Shown: positions 15,009 through 23,130, counted from the stretch's first letter. The stretch is DNA of 27,267 bases from Bacillota bacterium (GCA_023388195.1 JAEWGR010000023.1:1-27267), one strand, 5' to 3'. The notes: generated by a model not told the origin, from the letters alone. Program-made: numbers and translations.

Positions 15009-15037
15009 TTTACAGTAAGTTAATGTTTAGTTAACAT
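15009..15037 (+). promoter_or_regulatory. promoter with PhoP-box-like hexamer array
   Basis: TTTACA (15009-15014), TTAATG (15020-15025) and TTAACA (15031-15036) are spaced exactly 11 bp apart, the geometry of Firmicutes PhoP boxes (TT[A/T]ACA repeats with five-base gaps). A weak promoter reading (TTTACA, 17 bp, TAACAT) overlaps it. The assignment depends on the parallel array before the phosphatase gene. Confidence 0.55.
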
Positions 15038-15090
15038 TGGCCGGTAAAGAATCAGGTACACTGATAGAAATAAAAGCAGGAGGGATTTGA

Positions 15091-16257
15091 TTGAGTAATA
15101 CAGCAAACGAAACCAACAAGCATCTGAACCGGCGTGAATTTATCAAGTTTTCGGCCGGCGCCATGGCGGCTTTGGCAGCCACAACCATACCATTACCGGT
15201 AACTGGAAAAACCCTGGCAATTAAAGCAATGCCAATTACACTCGCCGAGTGTCTGGCAATGGACCCCATAACGATGTCTGAAAAATCGGCATATGTAAAA
15301 GCGGCCTATGAGTACCTGTTGAAAACAGCCAATGAGATTCAGGCCGCCGGCCTCCGCCGGTCAACACTCGAAATCCTCCATAATCCGGCCCCCCGGCTGA
15401 TGGAGTTGTATCCTGGACTGGCTGAGAAAGAACAAATCAAAGCCCGTCTGGTATCGGCAGGCTATATTAAACCGACCGCAGCGATTGATGAATTTCTGCC
15501 GCCATGCAGCAATCCCCGGCAAACAGTACTGCCTTTCTACGCCGCTCCCGGCAGTGGTTATACCAGTCATCATTCCTACCCGGGCGGGCTCGCCACCCAT
15601 GTCGCCGTAAACGTAAAAGCGGCTTTAGGCTTCTACAATGCCTATAAAGAGGTGTCAGGGCTGCCGATGGACCGGGATATAGTTATCGCCGCCCAAACCC
15701 TGCATGATCTCCATAAACCCTGGGTATTCCAGTGGCAAAAGGACGGCACCGCCCGGGCAGAATATCCCCTCGCCGGTGCCGGTTCCCACCATGTTCTCAG
15801 TCTGGCCGAATTAATCCACCGGCGATTTCCGGCTGCGGTTATTGTCGCCCAGGCCTGTGCCCATAACCATCCCGGTACTGCCGCTGACGAACAGGAGGTT
15901 GTCCATTGGCTAAAAGCGGCCGCAATCCTATCCCAGCAGGATGCCGTCAGCCTCGGTCTGTTGGCCCGGGATGGACAAACCCTGCCTTTACCCCGCCGTA
16001 CGGAAGGCTTTATTACCCACTTAGGCGATCATGACTGGGTACTGTCTGTTCCTTCGGCCAAGTGGATGATAAACAAGCTGGGCGAAATCGCACAAACCGA
16101 ATATCACATGACTGGGGCAGACCTGCAAACTGCAAAATTTTATAGTTTTAGAAATTATATCTTTTCCCAGGCCACGCTGGAACAATTGTATGCAATCTGG
16201 ACGATAAAAGGGGAAACGGCGCTGGTGGATACAGTAAAAACCTTAATCAAGTTATAG
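15091..16257 (+). CDS. Tat-exported HD-domain phosphohydrolase-like protein
   Basis: A 388-residue protein with a twin-arginine signal (NRREFIKFSAGAMAALAA, RR at 14-15), so it should fold in the cytoplasm and be exported. The mature part carries an HD-superfamily metal site: HHSYPGGLATH (H160, H161, H170), LHDLHK (H205-D206), GSHHVLSLAELI (H233, H234) and AHNHPG (H258, H260). This spacing resembles the HD domain of YhaM-like nucleases, which are cytoplasmic. Substrate unknown; a nucleotide or phosphodiester is a reasonable guess. The TTG start is chosen because AGGAGGG lies seven bases upstream, and the only in-frame ATG further in would remove the Tat signal. It lies upstream of the phosphatase operon behind a PhoP-box-like array. 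Confidence 0.8.
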   Translation: MSNTANETNKHLNRREFIKFSAGAMAALAATTIPLPVTGKTLAIKAMPITLAECLAMDPITMSEKSAYVKAAYEYLLKTANEIQAAGLRRSTLEILHNPAPRLMELYPGLAEKEQIKARLVSAGYIKPTAAIDEFLPPCSNPRQTVLPFYAAPGSGYTSHHSYPGGLATHVAVNVKAALGFYNAYKEVSGLPMDRDIVIAAQTLHDLHKPWVFQWQKDGTARAEYPLAGAGSHHVLSLAELIHRRFPAAVIVAQACAHNHPGTAADEQEVVHWLKAAAILSQQDAVSLGLLARDGQTLPLPRRTEGFITHLGDHDWVLSVPSAKWMINKLGEIAQTEYHMTGADLQTAKFYSFRNYIFSQATLEQLYAIWTIKGETALVDTVKTLIKL

Positions 16258-16294
16258 TCTCTTCATGACAGCTGCCACTACTAGCCTAAAATAA

Positions 16295-16360
16295 TTTACG
16301 AAAAAATTACCTGATCTTAACACATAAGGTATTGCTTGTATTTACAATTAAACGTAATAA
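16295..16360 (+). promoter_or_regulatory. phosphatase promoter with PhoP-box-like hexamers
   Basis: TTTACG (16295-16300), ATTACC (16306-16311) and TTAACA (16317-16322) lie at exact 11-bp intervals just upstream of a promoter reading TTGCTT (16332-16337), 17 bp, TAATAA (16355-16360). The position, directly upstream of -35, is where PhoP activates. The first two hexamers are degenerate, so the call relies on spacing and on the gene controlled. Confidence 0.6.
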
Positions 16361-16388
16361 TCTGTAAAAATTTAAGGAGGTCTTACCC

Positions 16389-18185
16389 TTGCATCATCAA
16401 TTTTTCCGTTGTTTAAAGGCCAAAACCACGAAATTTATTGTGACCGGCACTGTCGCTACCTGCTTATTAAGCAGCATCAGCCTGGGGCTTGCCGCCCCGC
16501 AGCAGTCGCCAATTACCATATTGCCTATTGATCGCGCCAAATTTGCCTCAGGCCAACTATTTGATTTTCTCATAGAAGTCAAAGATGCCGATCCGGATAA
16601 GCTTCAGGTTACCGTAAATGGCGTCACAGCCGATAAATATTTTGGTAAAGGCGCCGCCACAGGCCTGGACGGGTCTTTGGCTACATACCGTATCAATAAT
16701 GTTGCTTTCAAAAAACCCGGCAAAGTTGAAATCGCGGTGAAGGCAACCATGAACACCGGTTCATCGACCCGTACTGTCAACTATGATGTTGTCAATAATA
16801 TTGCTCCCAAACGAGCCAAAAATGTTATCTTGTTTGTTGGCGACGGTATGAGCCTGCAGGCCCGGCAAATGGCCCGCATTCTTTCACAGGGTATTACCGA
16901 AGGCAAATACAATGATCTGCTGGCCATGGAGAAAATGTCTAATACGGCCATCATCACCACCTCCGGCTATGACTCTCTGGTCACTGACTCAGCCAACAGT
17001 GCTTCAGCCTATGCCACCGGTCACAAAGCCGTGGTCAATGCGATGGGGACTTATGCCAATAGCACTAAAGATCCTTTTGATGATCCGAATGTAGAAAACA
17101 TTGTGGAACTGGCTAAACGCAGCCGTGGTCTTGCTACCGGTATCGTATCAACAGCCAATATTACGGATGCAACCCCGGCCGCCATGGTAGCCCACACTCG
17201 TAAACGGGCCGAACAAAATTTTATTGCCGAAACAATGCTTGAGCCCCGTCATCGCCCTGATGTAATTTTGGGCGGCGGTTCACGGCATTTTCTCCCCCTG
17301 AGTACACCCGGCTCCAAACGGACCGACAATAAAAATATCATTGATGAGTTTAAGAAACTTGGCTATAGTTTTTCGGGTACCAAAAGCGAGCTGCTGGCAA
17401 CCCCGTCCAATGCGTCCAAACTGCTGGGACTCTACCAGCTTGACAATATGAACGTATATCTGGACCGGGAAATGCTTAATAACCCCAAAGTTCTCGGCGG
17501 GTTTAATGATCAGCCGACCCTGATGAACATGACGCAGAAAGCGATTGATACACTAAGCAAACATCCCCAGGGGTTTTTCCTAATGGTTGAAGGAGCCTCG
17601 ATTGATAAACAATTGCATGTGATGGACTGGCAACGGGCTACTTATGATACGATCGAACTGGATAAATCAATAGCCATTGCCAAGGAGTTTGCCCGCAAAA
17701 ACAAAGATACTCTGATCATTGTCGTTGCCGATCATGCCCATGGCGCCAGTATTACCGGCACCTATCACGAGCTTGACGGCAAAAAAGGGCGCGAGGCTGT
17801 GCGGATTTACGCCGATGCCGGCTGGCCTACCTTTGCAGACAACGACAAGGATGGCTTCCCTGACAACCCCAACCCTGATATAACACTTGCCGTACAATAT
17901 GCCAACCACCCCGATTACAAAGAGGATTATAAGTTTAAGGCTGAACCTACCGTTCCCGCCATTATGGCCAATGACAAAGCCATTGCCAATCCGAAAACCA
18001 CCGGTGAATTCTATCCGGGCAATATCCCGGCTTCTGACCCTTCTGAAGTACACTCGGCAGATGATATCATCCTGACTGCCGATGGCCCTGGCGCAGATTA
18101 TTTTAACGGTGTTATGGACAACACCGAGGTTTTCTTTGGTATTGTCAGGGCATTAGGCATTGACGGCAACCGCAATGTGAAATAA
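16389..18185 (+). CDS. exported alkaline phosphatase (PhoA family)
   Basis: A 598-residue secreted phosphomonoesterase that releases phosphate outside the membrane. A signal peptide covers about residues 1-36. An Ig-like N-terminal module of about 100 residues precedes the catalytic core, which starts at NVILFVGDGM (metal ligand D152). The nucleophile motif is VTDSANSASAYATG, with Ser201. Later metal motifs are MVEGASIDKQLH and VVADHAHG. A DNDKDGFPDNPNPD stretch near residue 483 is an unusual calcium-loop-like insertion. TTG start: AAGGAGG lies eight bases upstream. It heads a tightly spaced operon with the CPFC protein (24-base gap), ABC ATPase and permease. Expected cofactors are zinc and magnesium. 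Confidence 0.92.
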   Translation: MHHQFFRCLKAKTTKFIVTGTVATCLLSSISLGLAAPQQSPITILPIDRAKFASGQLFDFLIEVKDADPDKLQVTVNGVTADKYFGKGAATGLDGSLATYRINNVAFKKPGKVEIAVKATMNTGSSTRTVNYDVVNNIAPKRAKNVILFVGDGMSLQARQMARILSQGITEGKYNDLLAMEKMSNTAIITTSGYDSLVTDSANSASAYATGHKAVVNAMGTYANSTKDPFDDPNVENIVELAKRSRGLATGIVSTANITDATPAAMVAHTRKRAEQNFIAETMLEPRHRPDVILGGGSRHFLPLSTPGSKRTDNKNIIDEFKKLGYSFSGTKSELLATPSNASKLLGLYQLDNMNVYLDREMLNNPKVLGGFNDQPTLMNMTQKAIDTLSKHPQGFFLMVEGASIDKQLHVMDWQRATYDTIELDKSIAIAKEFARKNKDTLIIVVADHAHGASITGTYHELDGKKGREAVRIYADAGWPTFADNDKDGFPDNPNPDITLAVQYANHPDYKEDYKFKAEPTVPAIMANDKAIANPKTTGEFYPGNIPASDPSEVHSADDIILTADGPGADYFNGVMDNTEVFFGIVRALGIDGNRNVK

Positions 18186-18209
18186 ATCCGACCTTGGGAG
18201 GTTGCCCGC

Positions 18210-18749
18210 ATGGCTAAAATAATAAAAACCGGCATAAGTTTCGCCCTGGCCGTGATGATGACCGGAATTTCTCCGGGCAGTCCGCCCGCAGATCAGACGG
18301 TTCCTTACCAGGAACCGTCCCTTTTCTTATCGACGGCCGCAGCGGCACCGTTTTGGAGCGATTGGCTATCCGGCCCGCCAGCACAACTTGATTTCAATGA
18401 ATTCTACAGCAATGCCTCGGCCCTGGGACTCAGCTTCTCCGACAAACTCCAGCGTTTGCAGGGCAAGCGGGTCAGCATAACCGGCTTTATGGCGCCGCCG
18501 CTGAAACCGACCTTATCTTTTTTTGTGCTAACCCAAATACCGATGTCAATCTGCCCGTTCTGCTCCTCCGATGCCGACTGGCCCAGCAATATCGTTGTGG
18601 TAACATTACCGGATCCCCTGAATGCCCTGCCGTTTGATCAACCGGTAACAGTAACGGGCATCCTGGAGCTTGGCAGCCAGCTTGACGAAGAAACAGGCTT
18701 TGTCAGTCTTGTCCGTATCCGAGCGGATGGTGTTGAAAAGTCTGAGTAA
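18210..18749 (+). CDS. exported small protein with CPFC motif, DUF3299-like
   Basis: A 179-residue protein with an N-terminal hydrophobic segment (signal peptide or anchor) and a compact OB-like domain at about 82-175. The domain runs LQGKRVSITGFMAPP, SFFVLTQIPMSICPFC with C115 and C118, then WPSNIVVVTL and VTVTGILELG. This layout recalls DUF3299 proteins, where an F-x-L-V strand leads into a Cys segment, and those are found in ABC operons linked to zinc in Vibrio (zrg genes). The resemblance is from memory and remote. The CPFC pair could bind metal. GGGAGG precedes the ATG. It lies between the phosphatase and the ABC ATPase genes, suggesting a shared extracytoplasmic job. Confidence 0.65.
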   Translation: MAKIIKTGISFALAVMMTGISPGSPPADQTVPYQEPSLFLSTAAAAPFWSDWLSGPPAQLDFNEFYSNASALGLSFSDKLQRLQGKRVSITGFMAPPLKPTLSFFVLTQIPMSICPFCSSDADWPSNIVVVTLPDPLNALPFDQPVTVTGILELGSQLDEETGFVSLVRIRADGVEKSE

Positions 18750-18774
18750 CCCTGCTGAGGAAAGGAGACTAACG

Positions 18775-19443
18775 ATGCTGGAAGTATGCCGACTGATTAA
18801 AAAAGTTCACCAGCCTGGCAGCGAACCAATTACCATAACCCGGGTCGAGCATTTATTTGTTGCCCGGGGCGAACAGCTTATTATTGCCGGCCCCAGCGGG
18901 TCCGGCAAAACGACCCTTCTGCATATGATTGCCGGTCTTACCGCCCCCACTGCCGGTGAGTTATTCTGGGATCAGCAAAGGCTGGACGTACTGTCCGAAA
19001 ACGAGCGGGATATCTGGCGGGCCCGCAATCTCGGCTACATTTTTCAGAACTTTAATCTCCTGAGTAGTCTGAGCGCAGTGGAGAATATCATGGTCGCCGC
19101 CGCTTTTGGCGGGGAGAAACGGCAGGACCGGCAGCACCATAAAAGCATGCAGCTATTGCTGCAGGTGGGTTTGGCTGACAAAGCCGGTTATAAACCAGAC
19201 CGCTTAAGCACCGGGGAGCAGCAGCGGGTAGCCGTAGCCCGGGCGTTGATTAACAAGCCTGCACTCATTTTAGCAGATGAGCCCACTGCCAGTCTGGACC
19301 GTGATAATGTCAAGCTGGTGCTGAAGCTGCTGCAGGCTCTATGTGCCGAAAACCACAGCACCCTCCTGCTGGCTACTCACGATCAGGAGGTTATAGCCGG
19401 TTTTCCCCGTATTTATGAAATGCGCCGCCCAGGGGGGGAATGA
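18775..19443 (+). CDS. ABC transporter ATP-binding protein (LolD/MacB type)
   Basis: A 222-residue ABC ATPase. Walker A is GPSGSGKTT, the Q-loop is YIFQNFNLL, the signature is LSTGEQQRVAVARAL, Walker B is LILADEPTASLD, and the switch His is in LLATHD. It is closest in style to LolD/MacB/FtsE ATPases that pair with FtsX-type permeases, as the next gene confirms. Start at ATG 18775, with AAAGGAG upstream; longer in-frame options overlap the preceding gene and lack a ribosome site. It overlaps no neighbour and lies three bases before the permease. Confidence 0.93.
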   Translation: MLEVCRLIKKVHQPGSEPITITRVEHLFVARGEQLIIAGPSGSGKTTLLHMIAGLTAPTAGELFWDQQRLDVLSENERDIWRARNLGYIFQNFNLLSSLSAVENIMVAAAFGGEKRQDRQHHKSMQLLLQVGLADKAGYKPDRLSTGEQQRVAVARALINKPALILADEPTASLDRDNVKLVLKLLQALCAENHSTLLLATHDQEVIAGFPRIYEMRRPGGE

Positions 19444-19446
19444 CCT

Positions 19447-20700
19447 ATGATTCACTTGCTCATCGCCTGGCGGAACCTATGTCAAAAATCGCTCCCCAGC
19501 TTGTTATCCATCGCTGTTGTAAGTACAGCGGTGGCCATGACCATTATTGTTATGCTGCTGTCTGCAAGCATCCGGCACGGTCTTGTTCTGGCCACCGAAC
19601 CGTTTGATCTGATTGCCGGCGCCAAAGGCAGCCCCAATCAGTTGGTACTCAATACCGTGTTTCTCCAGGATGTTCCGATTGGTAATATCGACTACGCCCT
19701 CAGCAAGAAACTGTCAGCAAATCCCCTTGTGGAAGCAGCGATACCGCTCGGGTTTGGCGATACATATCACGGCTACCGGCTTATCGGTACTGAACAGGCG
19801 ATTTTTGCGCACCGCAGCCGTCCGGGACAACTGCCCTGGCTGCAACTGGACCAGGGGAAACCGTTTCAAAATGAATATGAGGCAGTAATTGGCGCCAAAG
19901 TAGCTGCCGATACGGGCCTCACGGTAGGCGCTACTTTTACCTCCTCCCATGGCGTAACCGCCGGTGGCAAAGCCCACAGCAACAACCTATTCACAGTGGT
20001 CGGGATTATGAAACCGGTCCTGGGGCCTTACGATCAGGCAATACTGGTTCCGCTGACCAGCCTCTGGGCTATCCATCAGCATGAGCCGGCCCAGGCCATC
20101 GACCCTGTTATGGCAGAACAGCACACAGCACTGGCGGATGAATCAGCGCATGAGCAGGATGAGCATGGCACAACAGCCATTCTGGTCAAGCCCCGGGGTT
20201 ATGCTGAGGCAATGAGTTTATACCAGCAGTTCCAAAAAGATACGCAGGTCCAGATTGTCTTTCCTGCCCAGGTAATAGTCCGGTTATTTTCGGTGCTGAG
20301 TGATAGTGAACAGGTGCTTACACTAGTCGGGCTTACGGCATTTTCCATGACCTTGCTGCTGGTCTCTTTTGCCCTGTACTGGTCAGCGCTTATCCGCAGC
20401 CGTGACCGGGCCATCTTGCGGGCTGTCGGCGGCCGCTGGCAGGACATTGCCGTCATTGTATTGCTGGAAGGGCTGATACTGGTCTGGTCCGGCATAATGA
20501 CCGGAGTTTTGCTGGGGCATGGTATTTTCGCCGCCCTTGCTTCTGCCCTGCAGCAAAAAACCGCCCTTGCCGTAATTAACACGGTTTCGTCTGCGGAGCT
20601 GCTGACAATAGCCGCTGTTTTGCTGACCGGCATCCTTGCCAGCATCATTCCTGCCTTGTACTCGGCAAAAATATCCGTATCGGCAGACTTATCCCGCTGA
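19447..20700 (+). CDS. FtsX/MacB-type ABC permease with His-rich periplasmic loop
   Basis: A 417-residue permease with one N-terminal membrane helix (about 17-42), a large extracytoplasmic domain, and three C-terminal helices from about 285, the FtsX layout. RAILRAVGG is the coupling motif to the ATPase. Unusually, residues 210-240 of the outer domain contain five histidines among many acidic residues (HQHE, EQH, SAHEQDEHG), and there are further His at DTYHGY and GGKAHSNN. This suggests metal binding, probably zinc, as in metal-linked ABC operons that also contain a DUF3299-like protein. Whether the system moves metal, lipid or protein cannot be decided here. Confidence 0.85.
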   Translation: MIHLLIAWRNLCQKSLPSLLSIAVVSTAVAMTIIVMLLSASIRHGLVLATEPFDLIAGAKGSPNQLVLNTVFLQDVPIGNIDYALSKKLSANPLVEAAIPLGFGDTYHGYRLIGTEQAIFAHRSRPGQLPWLQLDQGKPFQNEYEAVIGAKVAADTGLTVGATFTSSHGVTAGGKAHSNNLFTVVGIMKPVLGPYDQAILVPLTSLWAIHQHEPAQAIDPVMAEQHTALADESAHEQDEHGTTAILVKPRGYAEAMSLYQQFQKDTQVQIVFPAQVIVRLFSVLSDSEQVLTLVGLTAFSMTLLLVSFALYWSALIRSRDRAILRAVGGRWQDIAVIVLLEGLILVWSGIMTGVLLGHGIFAALASALQQKTALAVINTVSSAELLTIAAVLLTGILASIIPALYSAKISVSADLSR

Positions 20701-20755
20701 ACCTCCAGCCTAAAGCTGAATATAATATAGCAGCATTTCTGACTGTGAGGTTACT

Positions 20756-20968
20756 ATGAATTTTAGAGAACTAAATAACTTTACTATATGGGGCTTAAGC
20801 ATTTCCGCCATGCTTAATTTATTTTTCCTGTACCTTGAACTGTCAAGTCAGCGCTGCAATGGCCAGGCGGAAAAAGAGAAAGCATCGGCAGAGAAAAAGC
20901 TAAAAACCGAAATCGCTGAACTGCGTAAAGAAATTCTGCTGCTCAAAAATAAAATCGATGCCTTCTGA
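20756..20968 (+). CDS. small membrane-anchored coiled-coil protein
   Basis: A 70-residue protein with a single membrane helix (about 10-29, TIWGLSISAMLNLFFLYLEL) followed by a charged coiled coil (about 37-70, EKEKASAEKKLKTEIAELRK). It is preceded by GTGAGG and lies 55 bases after the permease on the same strand, so it may belong to the operon. Not assigned to a family; an accessory or scaffold role is only a guess. The 131-base gap that follows has a weak GCCTGC/GCAGGC hairpin. Confidence 0.65.
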   Translation: MNFRELNNFTIWGLSISAMLNLFFLYLELSSQRCNGQAEKEKASAEKKLKTEIAELRKEILLLKNKIDAF

Positions 20969-21099
20969 GCCCGCCAGGTACAGCCTGCCATCGCCTCTGG
21001 CCTGCAGGCAGGACTTTTCCCGGCTTAATAGCGAATACACATATTAGTTCTGCAAACAACCTAAGGGATGCTTAAGCAGGCGGAAAAGGAGGCGGTGTC

Positions 21100-22149
21100 A
21101 TGCTGCAGGATATTTTACATGTAATATTGTTCCAAAACAGTGTTGAACAATATCTTATTTCATTATCGATGCTCGTCCTTGGGCTTATCGTTGTTAAGCT
21201 ATTTGAAATTGCGGTTTTGAAACGCCTGAAACAATGGGCCGGAAACAGCTCAGGCAAGATTGACGTTGTGTTGCTCAATAATCTTGAGAAAACCCTGCTG
21301 CCGGCCTTGTATTACAGCGCTTTTTATTTGTCGCTGCGCAGCCTGACCTTGAATAACAGCCTTAGCAGAGCCAGTGATATGCTGGGGATTATCATTTTAA
21401 CAGTTTCAGCCCTGCGCTTTTTCATTGCGGCAGTGGATTACGGGCTGGAATATTTGTTAAAAACCAAAGAAGCGGCCGACAAGGAACGCACAATCAAAGC
21501 GGCTATGCCGATCTTTAAAGTAATGATTTGGGCAATTGGCTTCATTTTCCTCCTGGATAACCTGGGATTTCAAATCTCTGCGGTGGTTGCCGGCTTAGGA
21601 ATTGGCGGTATTGCCGTAGCGCTTGCTGCCCAGGCCTTATTGGGCGATCTTTTCAGTTATGTCGCAATTGTGTTCGACAGACCTTTTGAAATCGGTGATT
21701 TCATCATTATCGGCGAGCACGCCGGCACTATTGAACATATCGGCATTAAAACAACCCGTATCCGCAGTCTGGGCGGAGAACAGCTGGTGCTTTCCAACTC
21801 TGACCTTACTAACTCCCGTATTCAAAATTATAAACGGATGGCGCAGCGACGGGTTCTATTCAAATTCCGGATCAGGCATGATACACCAAGCCAACAGTTA
21901 CAGGTCATACCGGCAATAGTCCAGAATATCATTGACAATATTGAAAACACAACCTTTGACCGGGCCCACTTTACGGCCTTTGGGGAATACAGCCTTGATT
22001 TCGAGGTAGTTTACTATGTTATCGGCAACGATTACAAAAAATACATGGATATTCAACAGACCATCAATTTAGCCTTAAAAGGAGAACTGGAGCAGCGAAA
22101 TATTGAATTTGCCTACCTGCCCAGGCCCTTATACCTGCCCAACCAATAA
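21100..22149 (+). CDS. MscS-family mechanosensitive channel
   Basis: A 349-residue small-conductance mechanosensitive channel. Membrane helices occupy about 15-35, 65-85, 95-115 and 145-165. The pore helix and following beta domain show the MscS pattern: GLGIGGIAVALAAQALLGDL, FSYVAIVFDRPFEIGDFIII, and later GIKTTRIRSLGGEQLVLSNS. A soluble alpha/beta vestibule domain completes the chain (to about 345). AAAAGGAGG precedes the ATG. It releases solutes on hypo-osmotic shock. It is separated from the phosphatase operon and followed by a strong terminator, so it is probably its own unit. Confidence 0.93.
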   Translation: MLQDILHVILFQNSVEQYLISLSMLVLGLIVVKLFEIAVLKRLKQWAGNSSGKIDVVLLNNLEKTLLPALYYSAFYLSLRSLTLNNSLSRASDMLGIIILTVSALRFFIAAVDYGLEYLLKTKEAADKERTIKAAMPIFKVMIWAIGFIFLLDNLGFQISAVVAGLGIGGIAVALAAQALLGDLFSYVAIVFDRPFEIGDFIIIGEHAGTIEHIGIKTTRIRSLGGEQLVLSNSDLTNSRIQNYKRMAQRRVLFKFRIRHDTPSQQLQVIPAIVQNIIDNIENTTFDRAHFTAFGEYSLDFEVVYYVIGNDYKKYMDIQQTINLALKGELEQRNIEFAYLPRPLYLPNQ

Positions 22150-22178
22150 AATCCTATCTATTAAGTCTGATTACAAAC

Positions 22179-22207
22179 AAACCGCCGGCAAAAATGCCGG
22201 CGGTTTT
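22179..22207 (+). terminator. rho-independent terminator after mscS
   Basis: AAACCGCCGGCA pairs with TGCCGGCGGTTT around AAAA, a 12-bp perfect GC-rich stem ending in TTTT. Confidence 0.95.
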
Positions 22208-22266
22208 CCATATACGAACAGATGTACACACGTAAAGAGTAAGACCTTTGTATAAGCCGTTTTAGA

Positions 22267-22503
22267 TCAGTCCCACTCAAAGGTCAGAGTAACTAATAAT
22301 TGGTCGCCATCGGGCTTAATATTATAGTAAGAAGCCGATGACAACACTTTCTGAAAAGATCGGAATTGTTTTGCCGATTCGCCCGTGACTTCAGGGACTC
22401 TGATGATAACAAGCGCTTTATTCTGAAAGTTCTCCACAATACTTACGTTATTGGAAACCAGCTTAATGCCGGACAGGATGCGAATAAAAGTAGACCGTTT
22501 CAC
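22267..22503 (-). CDS. small hypothetical protein, 78 residues
   Basis: Not recognised. It begins with GTG at 22503, chosen because AGGGGG lies eight bases upstream. An extended -10 (TGGTATAAT) is visible about 45 bases further up, so the gene is probably real. The sequence has no membrane segment or signal. It is a small alternating hydrophobic and charged protein (KALVIIRVPEVTGES, then DQLLVTLTFEWD) that could form a beta-rich fold. The neighbours, a mechanosensitive channel on the other strand and DUF523, give no functional hint. Confidence 0.6.
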   Translation of the reverse strand: MKRSTFIRILSGIKLVSNNVSIVENFQNKALVIIRVPEVTGESAKQFRSFQKVLSSASYYNIKPDGDQLLVTLTFEWD

Positions 22504-22607
22504 AAGCAGAACCCCCTTTAAATATTTTGTATTGTATTATGTCTATTATACCACAGGCCAGGAGCCTTGCGTATAATTAATTGCGGCAACTAGCCTATAC
22601 CCCGTGT

Positions 22608-22629
22608 AAAACCCCGTGTTATTCCGGGG
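22608..22629 (-). terminator. terminator overlapping the DUF523 stop codon
   Basis: On the minus strand CCCCG and CGGGG flank an eight-base loop that contains the TAA stop, followed by TTTT. The 5' arm is formed by the last sense codons of the gene. Confidence 0.6.
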
Positions 22630-23071
22630 CAAAGCTGCTGCCGGCAACAGGAGCCTTCTGAAATTGGGTTTCACTGCAAACCTTTATTCTCTCCTGCTTT
22701 AAAAGCGCACACCAGATCCCGTCTCCCTCTGTCAAGGTGCCCGAAAAAGTGCCGTCATAGATTGCCCCGCAGCCACAGGTTGGTGATTTTGATTTTAATA
22801 TAGCCTTTTTGCAGCCAACCAGCCTGGCAATCGCTACAGCGACTTTTGCCCCGGCCATATAGGCAGCGGTCAGGTCTTCGCCCGCAGCTGTCAAAAAATG
22901 ACCGGCCTGCTGCTCTACACAAGCCCGTGGTGTCGGCAAATTTGCCAATATTTCCGGGCACAGGGGTAGCGCCTGCCCTTTTTTCACAAGGTCTGCGATC
23001 TCAGGTATAAGAAAATCCTGCCCGTTATACCGGCACTGCACCCCGGCCAGACAAGCACTGACAACAATCAT
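22619..23071 (-). CDS. DUF523 family protein
   Basis: A 150-residue cytoplasmic protein of the DUF523 family. Family features are seen in order: VSACLAGVQCRYNG at the N-terminus, PLCPEILANLPTPR at about 37-49, and the Cys-rich ILKSKSPTCGCGAIYDGTFSG near 93-113. The conserved cysteines suggest an Fe-S cluster or redox role, but no function is established. AAGGAGGT precedes the ATG, and a promoter (TTGGCA, 17 bp, TAAAAT) lies upstream. It appears to be a single-gene unit. Confidence 0.85.
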   Translation of the reverse strand: MIVVSACLAGVQCRYNGQDFLIPEIADLVKKGQALPLCPEILANLPTPRACVEQQAGHFLTAAGEDLTAAYMAGAKVAVAIARLVGCKKAILKSKSPTCGCGAIYDGTFSGTLTEGDGIWCALLKQERIKVCSETQFQKAPVAGSSFAPE

Positions 23072-23101
23072 GGCCTACCTCCTTGCATTGCATTATTCTA
23101 T

Positions 23102-23130
23102 ATTTTACCTTATCCCGCAGTTATTGCCAA
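23102..23130 (-). promoter_or_regulatory. promoter of the DUF523 gene
   Basis: TTGGCA (23130-23125) and TAAAAT (23107-23102) are 17 bp apart, about 30 bases upstream of the ATG. Confidence 0.65.

Noticed and set aside
17667..18053. Minus-strand open frame of 128 codons
   Set aside because: Lies entirely antisense within the alkaline phosphatase coding region and shows no start signal.
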